From Actinoplanes philippinensis (GTDB lineage: Bacteria; Actinomycetota; Actinomycetes; Mycobacteriales; Micromonosporaceae): a DNA stretch of 64,000 bases. The notes beneath the pieces were generated by a model. It had not been told where the DNA came from, made no database searches, and was given only the letters and a program-made list of their open reading frames with translations. Below are positions 24,480 to 32,468 of the stretch, one piece after another. Each line of letters starts with the position of its first letter. The first letter of the stretch is position 1. The stretch spans positions 40,128 through 104,127 of the forward strand of contig NZ_FONV01000022.1 in NCBI RefSeq assembly GCF_900113015.1, written 5' to 3'. The position numbers were made by a program, and so were the translations under genes.

Positions 24480-24845
24480 GGCCGCCTCACGGTCGAACCG
24501 TCTCGGTTACAACCCCTTCGACTGATCCCGTACGGGATTCAGTGGTTCGCAGAAGGTCGAAGTCGGCTCGTAAGGCTGGACCACTGTACGAACCCCGCCG
24601 CCACCAGCCCAACTGCCGTGGTGGACGAGTCTTGGGACAACCTGTGGACATCTCCGGTGACTCTGTGGGTAGCCCTGTGCACACGGTGTGGACAACTCTC
24701 GGAGCAACGAACCCGAGCAGGGGATTCGTCGTCCCCACCTGTGGAGGGCAGAAACAAGTCAGGATCTGCGGAAATAGCTAGTCGGGTGAGCAAGCAGTCG
24801 CACTGAGGCGTTGCGGTTCCGCTTCGGGCACGTCACCCTTTCCAG
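24480..24845. other. dnaB upstream region with DnaA-box-like sequences
   Basis: 366 bp between the divergent dnaB and W-rich genes. It holds TGTGGACAA at 24687-24695, which reads TTGTCCACA on the other strand, the favoured actinobacterial DnaA box. TGTGGACAT at 24642 and TGTGGGTAG at 24664 are imperfect copies on the same strand. Promoters for both genes must lie here. DnaA control of dnaB is a reasonable inference. Confidence 0.6.
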
Positions 24846-27800
24846 GTGGACCAACGGGAGTGGGACTACGGGACCCGCATGTCGCGCCCTCGGCGCGCTG
24901 CGGGTTCTTGGCCCACCCGGGAGCCGGAGATCGAGGAGCCGGAGTCGCGCTGGGCCTCACTGACCGACACCGGAAGCATGGCGCCGAGTGACGAGGCCCT
25001 GGCCTGGCAGCGCCGGGCCGACGACTGGGCCCAGCAGTCCGAGGTCGAGCCCTACGGCGGTGGTGGCCAGGCCATCGAGCCGGTGAACCGGTGGTCCTCC
25101 GAGGTCACCCCCGCCGGTCGCCCGACCTTCCCGGCCGACGGTGTGGGCTGGCGCACCGAGACCGCCGAGTGGCGGGCCACCGGCGCCCGCTGGCGGCAGA
25201 CCACCGAGTGGCGCTCGTCGACCGGCTCGCACGTCTGGCGGTCCACCACCGAGGCGTGGCGCGCCGAGGACGAGGCCGCCGAGCGGGAGAAACCGTCGAT
25301 CCCCGGCACCGCGTGGGAGACCGGCTCCGATCGGGAGACCCCGTCGTGGCGTCAGTCACCCCCGACCGACCAGTCCGGCGGCACCCCGTCGTGGCGTCAG
25401 CCCGCCGCCGAGACGCCCTCGTGGCGTCAGCCCGCCGCCGAGACGCCGTCCTGGCGGCAGCCGGCCACCGAGACGCCGTCCTGGCGGCGCACCGACCCGG
25501 AGACGTCGTCGTCCTGGCAGCGCCGCCCCGATCTGCCGGCGGCGACCACGCCGGTCGAGCAGACGCCGTCGTGGCGCCAGCCGTCCACGCAGATGCCGAC
25601 CTGGCAGCAGCCGTCCACGCAGACCCCGGCCGCCTCGACGCCGTCCTGGCAGCAGCCGCAGCAGACACCCTCGTGGCAGCAGCCGTCCGCGCCGACGCCG
25701 CAGGCGCCCTCCTGGCAGCAGCCGCAGACCCCGTCGCGCCGCCGCGCCGCCGACACCGGCGCCGGGACCTGGTCGACCGCGGCCTCCACCGGCTCGACCT
25801 GGAGCGATCCCGGCCGCCCCGGCCCCGGGGAGAACACCACCGGCATGACCCGCTGGGAGCGCGCCGACGCGCCCGGCTGGCAGCGCTCCGCCGCCGACGA
25901 CGCCCGTCACCTGGTCCGTGAGGACGATCGGGCGGCCTGGCGTCGTGACGCGGGCTACGGTGACCGGCCCACCCGGGTCGGCCGCCGGCGTGCTGCGGAG
26001 GCCGATCCGGCGCCGTCCGGCGGCAGTGGCTGGTCGAGCGGGTCGGCGGCGGACAACTGGGCCGACCACACCGACACCGGCAGCATCCCCGTCGTCCAGG
26101 ATCAGGACGAGCAGCCCGCCTGGGGCGCACGATCCGAGGCGCCGTCCCGGCGTGACCGGCGGCGGCAGGCCGAGGAGTCCCGCCCCGAGCCGGGCCGTCC
26201 GGAGCCGGGCGCCCGGCGTGGCGGCGGCACGGATCGCCGGCGGTACAACGCGAACACGACGAACTGGCGTGAGGACACCGCTTCCTGGGATGCCGACCAG
26301 GACACCAGCAACTGGACCCGCGACCCGGACACCGGGCAATGGAGCCGTGCCGAGGACGATCCGCGAGTCCTGGCGTGGCGTGCCGAGGCGGCCCGTCGGG
26401 AGTCGATGAAAGACCAGTCGGAGCCGCCCGCCCGCATGCCGCGGCGGGACGAGCCGGCCGGTGGGGTGCCGGGTGGGCCGCTGCCGAGCAGCTCGATCCC
26501 GGCCGGCAACACCAGCGGTGGCGGCTGGTCCGCCGGGAGCGCGCCGATCGACGAGGGCCGTCCCGGGCGTCGTGGCCGCGCTGAGGAGGAGTTCCGCGCC
26601 GAGGGGTACTCCGGTGGCCGCCGACGGGCCGGCGAGCCTTCCCGGCCCGCTGAGGAGCCGCTGAGCCCGCAGGCGTGGCAGGTTCCGCCCGAGCCGCGCC
26701 AGTCCCGGCAGAGCCGTCGCCCCGGTGGCGAGCCGGAGGGCTACGGCGACACCGGCCGTTCCGGGCCGGGCTATCCCGCCTCGGGTTACGCCGCCTCGGG
26801 CCATCCGCGTGAGGACGGCCGGCCGGGGCCACAGCAGTGGTCCGAGCCGGGCGAGCCGGAGCCGCGCCGCCGCGCCTACCGGGACGAGCCGCGCCGGCAG
26901 GAGCCGGAGTACGGCGGTGGCCGGCGTGACGTTCCGGTCGATGGCTACGGCCAGTCGCGCGCGGAGGCGCCGCGCAGTGGTTTCGGCAGCGCCGCACGGG
27001 AGCTTCCCGCCGGGCCTTCGGCCCAGCCCCAGAGGCCGGCATACGGTGGCGGTCAGCGTGAGCTTCCGGCCGGTCCGTCGGCACAGCAACAGCCGGCGTA
27101 CGGTGCCCGCGAGCTGCCCGCCGCGCCGGCCAGCGGCCCGTCCTGGCTCGACCAGGAGCGCCAGCAGCGGCCCGACCCACAGCGGCCCGCCGGTGGTCAG
27201 TCCTGGCTGGATCAGGAGCGCCAGCAACGGCAGTCGCCGCAGCGGCCCGGCTACGGTGGTGGCGCCGGATCCGAGACGTCCTGGCTCGACCAGGAGCGTC
27301 AGCAGCAGCCGCAGCGCGGTCCGGCGTATGGCGGCGGTCAGGGGATCCCGACTCAGCCGTCCTCCTACGACCCGCCGCCCTACGACCAGCCACCCTACGA
27401 CCAGCCGCCTTACGACCAGCCGCCGGAGCCGCAGCGTCGCCCCGGTTTCGGGTCGGCTCGCGCCCTGCCCGCGGGCGGTTCGGCGCCGACGTCCGGGCCG
27501 GCCTGGGCCGAGCAGCAGAAACCGGCGTACGGCAGCGCCCAGGTCTCCGGTGACCTCTCCGGTCGCTGGCCGGACCCGCTGACCGACACCTCGTCCCGGC
27601 GTGGCCGGGGTGACCGTGACGATCCTCCGCCGCCCTCGGGTGGCGGCTTCGGCGACCGTCCGCCGCTGGCGGACTGGCTCGCTGCCGAACGCGCCGGCCG
27701 GCGCGGGGCCGATTACCGAGGCGCCGGGCAGGACGGTGAGACCGACTGGCGCCGAGAGCTGTCCCGCCAGAGTGAGCTGGCCGAGGGCGAGTCCCACCGT

Positions 27801-28385
27801 TACAGCACGTCGGACTTTCCTCCCTTTCGGCCAAGCGGTTCAGCCGCGGTCGATGGATCGTCGAACCTGGCCCTGAGCGCCACCTCGGTGATCGCCGCGC
27901 CGGGCGCCACGGGCGCCGGTGGCGTCGCGGTGGAGGAGGACACGTCCTGGCCGCCTCGGCGGGGCGCCGGCGCCTTCCAGGGGACCGGTTCCTACGAGCG
28001 TCGCCCGATGGGTGGCGGCGACTTCCTCCTGAACAAGCAGAACGATCTGCTCGACCCGGAGGACGAGGACGAGGAGCAGGAGGACACCGGAAGCCCGCTG
28101 GCCGCGGTCGGTTACACCGTGGCGTGGTACGGCGTGCCGGTCGTCCTCTTCGTGATCGGCATCTTCGTGGTCAACAGCGGTCAGAGCGGTCATGCCTTCG
28201 ACACGCTGGCCGACGCCGCCCCCGGCTTCGGCATCGCGCTGCTGCTGAGCATGCTGGTGGCGTATGGCCTGCGGACCGCCACGACGGCCTGGAAATCGGC
28301 GAGCGTCGGCCTGGCCGCGGCCGTGGTCGGCGGCGGCCTGGCCACCGTGCTGAGTTCGGCCATCACCGGCAACAGCCTGAGCTGA
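24846..28385 (+). CDS. Large Trp/Pro/Gln/Arg-rich protein with C-terminal membrane segments
   Basis: 1179 aa, no recognised catalytic domain. The first 1000 or so residues are disordered and repetitive. About ten TPSWRQP/TPSWQQP-type units lie at residues 170-300, SWLDQERQQ occurs three times near 760-820, and PPYDQ occurs four times near 840. Charged Arg/Glu/Gly-rich stretches separate them. The C-terminus has an acidic run (DPEDEDEEQED), then at least three hydrophobic helices from VAWYGVPVVLFVIGIFVVN to GLAAAVVGGGLATVLSSAI, so the long part is probably cytoplasmic and membrane-tethered. GTG at 24846 gives MDQREWDYGTRM. ATG at 24879 is equally possible. Its place between dnaB and rplI hints at an envelope or division role, but that is speculation. 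Confidence 0.8.
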   Translation: MDQREWDYGTRMSRPRRAAGSWPTREPEIEEPESRWASLTDTGSMAPSDEALAWQRRADDWAQQSEVEPYGGGGQAIEPVNRWSSEVTPAGRPTFPADGVGWRTETAEWRATGARWRQTTEWRSSTGSHVWRSTTEAWRAEDEAAEREKPSIPGTAWETGSDRETPSWRQSPPTDQSGGTPSWRQPAAETPSWRQPAAETPSWRQPATETPSWRRTDPETSSSWQRRPDLPAATTPVEQTPSWRQPSTQMPTWQQPSTQTPAASTPSWQQPQQTPSWQQPSAPTPQAPSWQQPQTPSRRRAADTGAGTWSTAASTGSTWSDPGRPGPGENTTGMTRWERADAPGWQRSAADDARHLVREDDRAAWRRDAGYGDRPTRVGRRRAAEADPAPSGGSGWSSGSAADNWADHTDTGSIPVVQDQDEQPAWGARSEAPSRRDRRRQAEESRPEPGRPEPGARRGGGTDRRRYNANTTNWREDTASWDADQDTSNWTRDPDTGQWSRAEDDPRVLAWRAEAARRESMKDQSEPPARMPRRDEPAGGVPGGPLPSSSIPAGNTSGGGWSAGSAPIDEGRPGRRGRAEEEFRAEGYSGGRRRAGEPSRPAEEPLSPQAWQVPPEPRQSRQSRRPGGEPEGYGDTGRSGPGYPASGYAASGHPREDGRPGPQQWSEPGEPEPRRRAYRDEPRRQEPEYGGGRRDVPVDGYGQSRAEAPRSGFGSAARELPAGPSAQPQRPAYGGGQRELPAGPSAQQQPAYGARELPAAPASGPSWLDQERQQRPDPQRPAGGQSWLDQERQQRQSPQRPGYGGGAGSETSWLDQERQQQPQRGPAYGGGQGIPTQPSSYDPPPYDQPPYDQPPYDQPPEPQRRPGFGSARALPAGGSAPTSGPAWAEQQKPAYGSAQVSGDLSGRWPDPLTDTSSRRGRGDRDDPPPPSGGGFGDRPPLADWLAAERAGRRGADYRGAGQDGETDWRRELSRQSELAEGESHRYSTSDFPPFRPSGSAAVDGSSNLALSATSVIAAPGATGAGGVAVEEDTSWPPRRGAGAFQGTGSYERRPMGGGDFLLNKQNDLLDPEDEDEEQEDTGSPLAAVGYTVAWYGVPVVLFVIGIFVVNSGQSGHAFDTLADAAPGFGIALLLSMLVAYGLRTATTAWKSASVGLAAAVVGGGLATVLSSAITGNSLS
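25380..25740 (+). repeat. In-frame TPSW[RQ]QP repeats
   Basis: About ten degenerate units of roughly 30 bp (ACGCCGTCCTGGCGGCAGCC and variants) encode TPSWRQP or TPSWQQP within the 24846-28385 gene. Spacing varies and drifts towards Gln at the 3' end. Confidence 0.85.
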
Positions 28386-28518
28386 ACCTCCCGGCACGCC
28401 GCAGCCATCCACCTGCGCCGTAAGCCACCCAGCACCGCATCCATCCCGCTGGACTTCGAGCCGCCCGGCGCAGCGGTCATCCCGAGGCCGCAGGCCGTGG
28501 CCGGCAGCCGCAACGAGA

Positions 28519-28550
28519 ACGGCGCGCCGGGCGAGGGCCCGGCGCGCCGT
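28519..28550. terminator. Strong hairpin between the W-rich gene and rplI
   Basis: ACGGCGCGCCGGGC (28519-28532) pairs perfectly with GCCCGGCGCGCCGT (28537-28550) around GAGG. TTT follows on the plus strand. It sits 19 bp past the rplI stop and downstream of the rightward gene, so it can serve both transcripts. Confidence 0.85.
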
Positions 28551-28568
28551 TTCGGCGTAGTACGACGA

Positions 28569-29018
28569 CTACTTGGCGGCCACCACGTTCACCGGGAACG
28601 TCGCGGTCACCTCGGGGTGGAGCTTGACCTGCACGTTGTACGAGCCCGTGGTCTTGATGTGACCCGGAAGCTCGAGACGACGACGGTCGAGGGCGGGACC
28701 ACCGGCGGCCTTGACGGCGTCGACGATCTCGGCCGGGGTGATCGAGCCGAACAGACGGCCACCGTTGCCGGAGCGCGCCTTCAGCGTGACCTTGAGGCCG
28801 GCCAGCTGGCCCTTGACCTCGTTGGCCTGGCCCAGGTCACGGATCTCACGAGCCTCGCGGGCCCGCTTGATCACGACGACCTGCTTCTCGGCGCCCTTGG
28901 TCCACTGGATCGCGAACCCCTGCGGGAGCAGGTAGTTGCGGCCGTAACCGTTCTTCACCTCGACGATGTCGCCGGGGGTGCCGAGGCCGGAAACCTCCTG
29001 GGTAAGGATGATCTTCAT
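28569..29018 (-). CDS. rplI: 50S ribosomal protein L9
   Basis: 149 aa, normal length. The N-terminal RNA-binding domain is MKIILTQEVSGLGTPGDIVEVKNGYGRNYLLPQGFA, the classic L9 signature, followed by the long connecting helix and a C-terminal domain ending VNVVAAK. It is the last gene of rpsF-ssb-rpsR-rplI and lies 14 bp after rpsR. A strong hairpin lies downstream. Confidence 0.98.
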   Translation of the reverse strand: MKIILTQEVSGLGTPGDIVEVKNGYGRNYLLPQGFAIQWTKGAEKQVVVIKRAREAREIRDLGQANEVKGQLAGLKVTLKARSGNGGRLFGSITPAEIVDAVKAAGGPALDRRRLELPGHIKTTGSYNVQVKLHPEVTATFPVNVVAAK

Positions 29019-29032
29019 CTCGGTGCCCCCTC

Positions 29033-29272
29033 TCAGCGCGCCGTCGCCGTGTACGGCAGGAGCGCCATCTCACGGGCGTTCTTGACCGCGCGGGCGATCT
29101 GCCGCTGCTGCTGGGAGGTCACACCGGTGACGCGGCGGGCACGGATCTTGCCGCGGTCGGAGATGAACTTCCGCAGGAGAGCGGTGTCCTTGTAGTCGAT
29201 GTAGGTGATCCCGTCCTTGTCGAGCGGGTTCACCTTCTTCTTCGGCTTGCGAAGCGCCGCAGCCTTAGCCAT
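29033..29272 (-). CDS. rpsR: 30S ribosomal protein S18
   Basis: 79 aa. Typical S18 sequence KVNPLDKDGITYIDYKDTALLRKFISDRGKIRARRVTGVTSQQQRQIARAVKNAREMALLPY. There are no zinc-binding Cys motifs at the N-terminus, so this is the zinc-independent form. That matters in actinobacteria, where paired C+/C- forms occur. It sits between ssb and rplI. S18 pairs with S6 in the 30S platform. Confidence 0.98.
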   Translation of the reverse strand: MAKAAALRKPKKKVNPLDKDGITYIDYKDTALLRKFISDRGKIRARRVTGVTSQQQRQIARAVKNAREMALLPYTATAR

Positions 29273-29313
29273 TGCTCAAACTCCTGTTGGTGATCTGGAA
29301 AGCCCTGAGGGGC

Positions 29314-29895
29314 TTAGAAGGGAGGCTCGTCGTCGAACGAGGAGTTGCCGCCACCGCCGGAGCGGCCGCCGGACGCCGGCGCAGCCGTGGCCCAGGGGTC
29401 GTCGAAGTCGTTGCTGTTGCCACGACCGCCACCACCGCTGTTGCCACCGTTGCCGCCGAACTGCCGGTTGCCACCGCCACCGGAGCCGAAGCCGCCTCCG
29501 GAGTTGCCGAAGCCACCGCCGCCGCCGGACCGGACCGCTTTCTGCACCGTCGCCGTGGCGTAGCGCAGGGACGGGCCGATCTCGTCGACCTCGAGCTCGA
29601 AAACGGAGCGCTTCTCGCCCTCTTTGGTCTCGTAGGACCGCTGACGCAGCCGGCCCTGCACGATCACCCGGGCGCCGCGCTGCAGCGACTGGACGACGTG
29701 CTCGGCGGCCTCACGCCAGATGTTGCACGTGAGGAAGAGCGCCTCGCCGTCCTTCCACTCGCCGCTCTGCCGGTCCAGCGTCCGCGGCGTCGAGGCGATG
29801 CGGAACGTGGCGACACCCGCGCCCGAGTTGGTGTAACGCATCTCAGGGTCGTTGACCAGGTTGCCAACGACCGTGATTACGGTTTCTCCAGCCAT
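29314..29895 (-). CDS. ssb: Single-stranded DNA-binding protein
   Basis: 193 aa. The OB fold starts MAGETVITVVGNLVNDPEMRYTNSGAGVATFRIAS and includes FLTCNIWREAAEHVVQSLQRGARVIVQGRLRQRSYE. A long Gly/Asn-rich linker (about residues 118-185) leads to the acidic tip DDEPPF, which recruits replication and repair proteins. The linker is in the usual range for actinobacterial SSB. Same operon as rpsF and rpsR. Confidence 0.98.
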   Translation of the reverse strand: MAGETVITVVGNLVNDPEMRYTNSGAGVATFRIASTPRTLDRQSGEWKDGEALFLTCNIWREAAEHVVQSLQRGARVIVQGRLRQRSYETKEGEKRSVFELEVDEIGPSLRYATATVQKAVRSGGGGGFGNSGGGFGSGGGGNRQFGGNGGNSGGGGRGNSNDFDDPWATAAPASGGRSGGGGNSSFDDEPPF

Positions 29896-29960
29896 GAAAC
29901 TTCTCCTCGCCGCTCGGGTCGTTGATGCAAAGGGTCTCAGGACCCTCTGACAAAAACGGC

Positions 29961-30251
29961 TCAGCGGGTCTCGGGACGGATGACCTTGGTGCGCAGGATG
30001 GACTCGTTGAGGCGGAGCTGACGGTCCAGCTCGGCCACGGCCTCGGGCGTCGCCTGCAGGTCGACGACCGCGTAGATGCCCTCGGCCTTCTTGTTGATCT
30101 CGAACGAGAGCCGGCGACGGCCCCAGACGTCGAGCTTCTCCACCGAGCCACCCGCGGTCCTGATCACGTTCAGGTACTGGTCGAGCGACGGAGCAACGGT
30201 GCGCTCCTCGAGCGAAGGGTCGAGGATCACCATGAGTTCGTAATGACGCAA
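29961..30251 (-). CDS. rpsF: 30S ribosomal protein S6
   Basis: 96 aa. MRHYELMVILDPSLEERTVAPSLDQYLNVI and GGSVEKLDVWGRRRLSFEINKKAEGIYAVVDL are diagnostic of S6. It appears to start with TTG at 30251, with AGGAGG at 30262-30267 (plus-strand CCTCCT) ten bases upstream. That ribosome site lies inside a stable leader stem (see 30262-30304). First gene of the operon. Confidence 0.96.
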   Translation of the reverse strand: MRHYELMVILDPSLEERTVAPSLDQYLNVIRTAGGSVEKLDVWGRRRLSFEINKKAEGIYAVVDLQATPEAVAELDRQLRLNESILRTKVIRPETR

Positions 30252-30261
30252 GACGTTCTCA

Positions 30262-30304
30262 CCTCCTGTGGGCTAGGCGGCCACGGTCTCTCCGTGGCAG
30301 GAGG
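30262..30304 (-). promoter_or_regulatory. Candidate S6:S18 autoregulatory leader of rpsF
   Basis: In the mRNA, CCUCCU (30304-30299) pairs with the rpsF ribosome site AGGAGG (30267-30262). It encloses a hairpin GCCACGG-AGAGA-CCGUGGC (30298-30280) and a 3' bulge of 12 nt starting CGCC. An outer stem, an inner hairpin and a one-sided bulge with a CCG box is the layout of the known rpsF S6:S18 leader. Here the stem also hides the ribosome site. RNA folding and protein binding were not tested. Confidence 0.7.
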
Positions 30305-30373
30305 TCTTGTGTCGCTCGCAGAAGAAAGCCGTAGGCGATAGGAGCCCACGGCGGACACACTGCGAACCGAGCC

Positions 30374-30402
30374 AGCATACCCAGGCCGGGCTTCCGACCC
30401 AA
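30374..30402 (-). promoter_or_regulatory. Predicted promoter of the rpsF operon
   Basis: On the minus strand, TTGGGT (30402-30397), a 17-nt spacer, then TATGCT (30379-30374). This fits a housekeeping sigma-70-type promoter and leaves about 70 nt of leader before the leader stem. The -35 overlaps the T-run of the upstream terminator. Confidence 0.65.
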
Positions 30403-30436
30403 AAACGGCGACCCCGTCCGTGGGACGAGGTCGCCG
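30401..30436 (-). terminator. Intrinsic terminator after the 30546-31541 gene
   Basis: On the minus strand, CGGCGACC (30436-30429) pairs with GGTCGCCG (30413-30406). Inside it are CGTCC and GGACG around a 3-nt loop. Five Ts follow (30405-30401). This is a textbook rho-independent terminator insulating the rpsF operon. Confidence 0.88.
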
Positions 30437-30545
30437 GTAGAGAGCCGCGGGGCGTCCGGCCCGATTCGTTGGGTGGGACCTGGGGAGGAACGACCACACC
30501 GATGAGGTTGGACGCGTACGCCCCGCGGAGCTTTCAAAAAAGAGC

Positions 30546-31541
30546 TTACGCCAGATTTGTACGTGATGCACGTTGCGACACGATTGCCCGAATCGCCGCG
30601 GTTGCTACACCGAGGATGCAGACCAGCGCGGTGAGCCCCAGCAGGCCCAGCGGATGTCCGTCCTCGATCCGCCCGACCGAGGCCACCGGCTGAGCCGCGT
30701 CGAAACTTCCCGGACCGGCCGCTGTCGACGGGGCAGCCACACCACCGTCCGCGGCCGACGGCGACTCCGACACGTCCGGCGGAGGCACGGGCGGCACCGC
30801 CGGCTCATGGCCGCCCGCAGGCATGCCCTCGAACGCGGGAACGCCGACTCCGGCCGTACCCCGCAAGCTCTTGCTCTTGATCCTCGGGCTGACGCCCCTC
30901 GGCGCCTGCGCCGCGGCGGTCGAGGCCCGCCTGGCCGTCGCGGTCCGTCGTTCGGCGGCCTTGCGCGCTACGCGCCGAGAGTCCTTCGCGGTGGTACGGG
31001 TGGGCTCGTCCAGCGGAGCGATCGAGTCCGGCAGCACCGAGCCGGAGGTACGCGCGGACGAGCCGGACCCGGTCGCGGGGCGCGACATCATCGTCGAGTC
31101 GCCACCGTTCGCCGGCGCCGGGATCGGGCCGGGCGGCTGGGACGAAGCCGACGGCGCCGCGGTGATCAGGATCGGCAGCGCGTCGTCCCCGAACGAGCAC
31201 TCCGGCGTGAGCTGCACCACCGTGGTCCCCCGCCGGAAGACCACGTCGGCGGTCCCGTCGGCCGGCACGATGCCCCGGGGCGCGCCGGCGAGCCGCAGCT
31301 GGGCGTCGTGCCCGGTCTGGTTGATCAACCGGACCACGCTGCTGGCCGGCACCGTCATCGCCTCGACACTCGGCCGGGAGCCGCAGGACAGCCCGAACAT
31401 GCCGATACCGCCGAAACTCACCTGCCGGTCGTCGGCCTCGAACTGGTCGGCGCTCGCCGTCCCGTTCGCGAGCAGTGGAGCACCGAAGAGCAGCGCGCTC
31501 AGCCCCAGCGCCGCCATCCGGTATCGGAACTGCCGTGACAT
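30546..31541 (-). CDS. Exported protein with C-terminal membrane anchor, function unknown
   Basis: 331 aa. A signal peptide (MSRQFRYRMAALGLSALLFGAPLLANGTASA) is followed by a small beta-rich domain with two cysteines (MFGLSCGSRPSVEAMTVPASS ... VQLTPECSFGDDALPI), reminiscent of cupredoxin-like or sortase-substrate folds. A long Pro/Ser/Arg-rich linker (about 130-285) and a C-terminal hydrophobic helix (LGLLGLTALVCILGVATAAI) with a basic tail complete it. There is no LPXTG motif, so it is a membrane-anchored surface protein rather than a sortase substrate. Its own terminator follows. Confidence 0.75.
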   Translation of the reverse strand: MSRQFRYRMAALGLSALLFGAPLLANGTASADQFEADDRQVSFGGIGMFGLSCGSRPSVEAMTVPASSVVRLINQTGHDAQLRLAGAPRGIVPADGTADVVFRRGTTVVQLTPECSFGDDALPILITAAPSASSQPPGPIPAPANGGDSTMMSRPATGSGSSARTSGSVLPDSIAPLDEPTRTTAKDSRRVARKAAERRTATARRASTAAAQAPRGVSPRIKSKSLRGTAGVGVPAFEGMPAGGHEPAVPPVPPPDVSESPSAADGGVAAPSTAAGPGSFDAAQPVASVGRIEDGHPLGLLGLTALVCILGVATAAIRAIVSQRASRTNLA

Positions 31542-31669
31542 GCGCCATCCCCCAGTTCAACACCGGCTCGCGCCGGCATCCGTCAGCAAAGATCAATGGA
31601 GGTAACGACTCGCTGTGGAGCGCGGTGACGCGGAGGGAAAGCGTCGTACCCGCGTCGTAGGCTCGTCCC

Positions 31670-32446
31670 ATGCGCATCGGAGCCCACGTCGATTCCGCCG
31701 ACCCGCTGGCCGAGGCCGCCGCCCGCGGCGCCGAGGCCGTGCAGTTCTTCCTGACCGACCCACAGAAATACAACTCGCCCAAGCCACGTGCGGACGCCGA
31801 TCGGATCCGGGCCTCCGACATCGAGGTGTATGTGCACGCGCCGTACATCATCAATGTCGCGTCGCCCAACAACCGCATCCGCATCCCGAGCCGTAAGCTG
31901 CTGATGGCCCACGCCCGCGCGGCCGCCGAGCTGGGCGCCAAAGGCCTGATCGTGCACGGTGGCCACGTCGGATCGGGCGCCGACCTCGAGGCCGGTTTCG
32001 CCAACTGGCGGAAAGCCTTCGAGTATGCGGAGAGCGACGGTGGCCTGCCGTTGCCGGTCCTGATCGAGAACACGGCGGGTGGCGACAACGCGTGCGCCCG
32101 GCGGTTCGACGCCCTGGCCCGGCTGTGGGACGCGGTGGGTTCGTTCGGCGCCGGGTTCTGCCTGGACACGTGCCATGCCTTCGCCGGCGGGGAGGATCTG
32201 GTGGGCATCGTCGACCGGGTCAAGGCGATCACCGGGCGCATCGATCTGATCCATGCCAACGATTCGAAGGGTGGATTCGACTCGGGTCAGGACCGTCACG
32301 ACAACCTCGGTAATGGGAAGATCGACACCGAGTTGGTGGTCGCCGCCATCCGTGCGTCCGGCGCTCCGGCCATTGTGGAGACGCCTGGCGGGATCGACGG
32401 GCAGGCCGCTGACATCGCCCTACTGCGGGAGCGGGCGGGCAACTGA
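31670..32446 (+). CDS. nfo: Deoxyribonuclease IV / AP endonuclease (endonuclease IV family)
   Basis: 258 aa TIM-barrel enzyme that cleaves at abasic sites in base-excision repair. Family blocks: MRIGAHVDSADPL, EVYVHAPYIINVASPN, GLIVHGGHVGSG, PVLIENTAGG, FCLDTCHAFAGGEDL and LIHANDSKGGFDSGQDRHDN. Metal-binding His, Asp and Glu residues are all visible. It is slightly shorter than E. coli Nfo, as is common in actinobacteria. It is transcribed divergently from the exported-protein gene. Confidence 0.93.
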   Translation: MRIGAHVDSADPLAEAAARGAEAVQFFLTDPQKYNSPKPRADADRIRASDIEVYVHAPYIINVASPNNRIRIPSRKLLMAHARAAAELGAKGLIVHGGHVGSGADLEAGFANWRKAFEYAESDGGLPLPVLIENTAGGDNACARRFDALARLWDAVGSFGAGFCLDTCHAFAGGEDLVGIVDRVKAITGRIDLIHANDSKGGFDSGQDRHDNLGNGKIDTELVVAAIRASGAPAIVETPGGIDGQAADIALLRERAGN

Positions 32447-32468
32447 CGCACCGCCTCCGGGGAGGGTC

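Noticed and set aside
25105..27834. 909-aa minus-strand ORF and 813-aa overlapping frame
   Set aside because: Shadows of the repetitive W-rich gene; low complexity in all frames.
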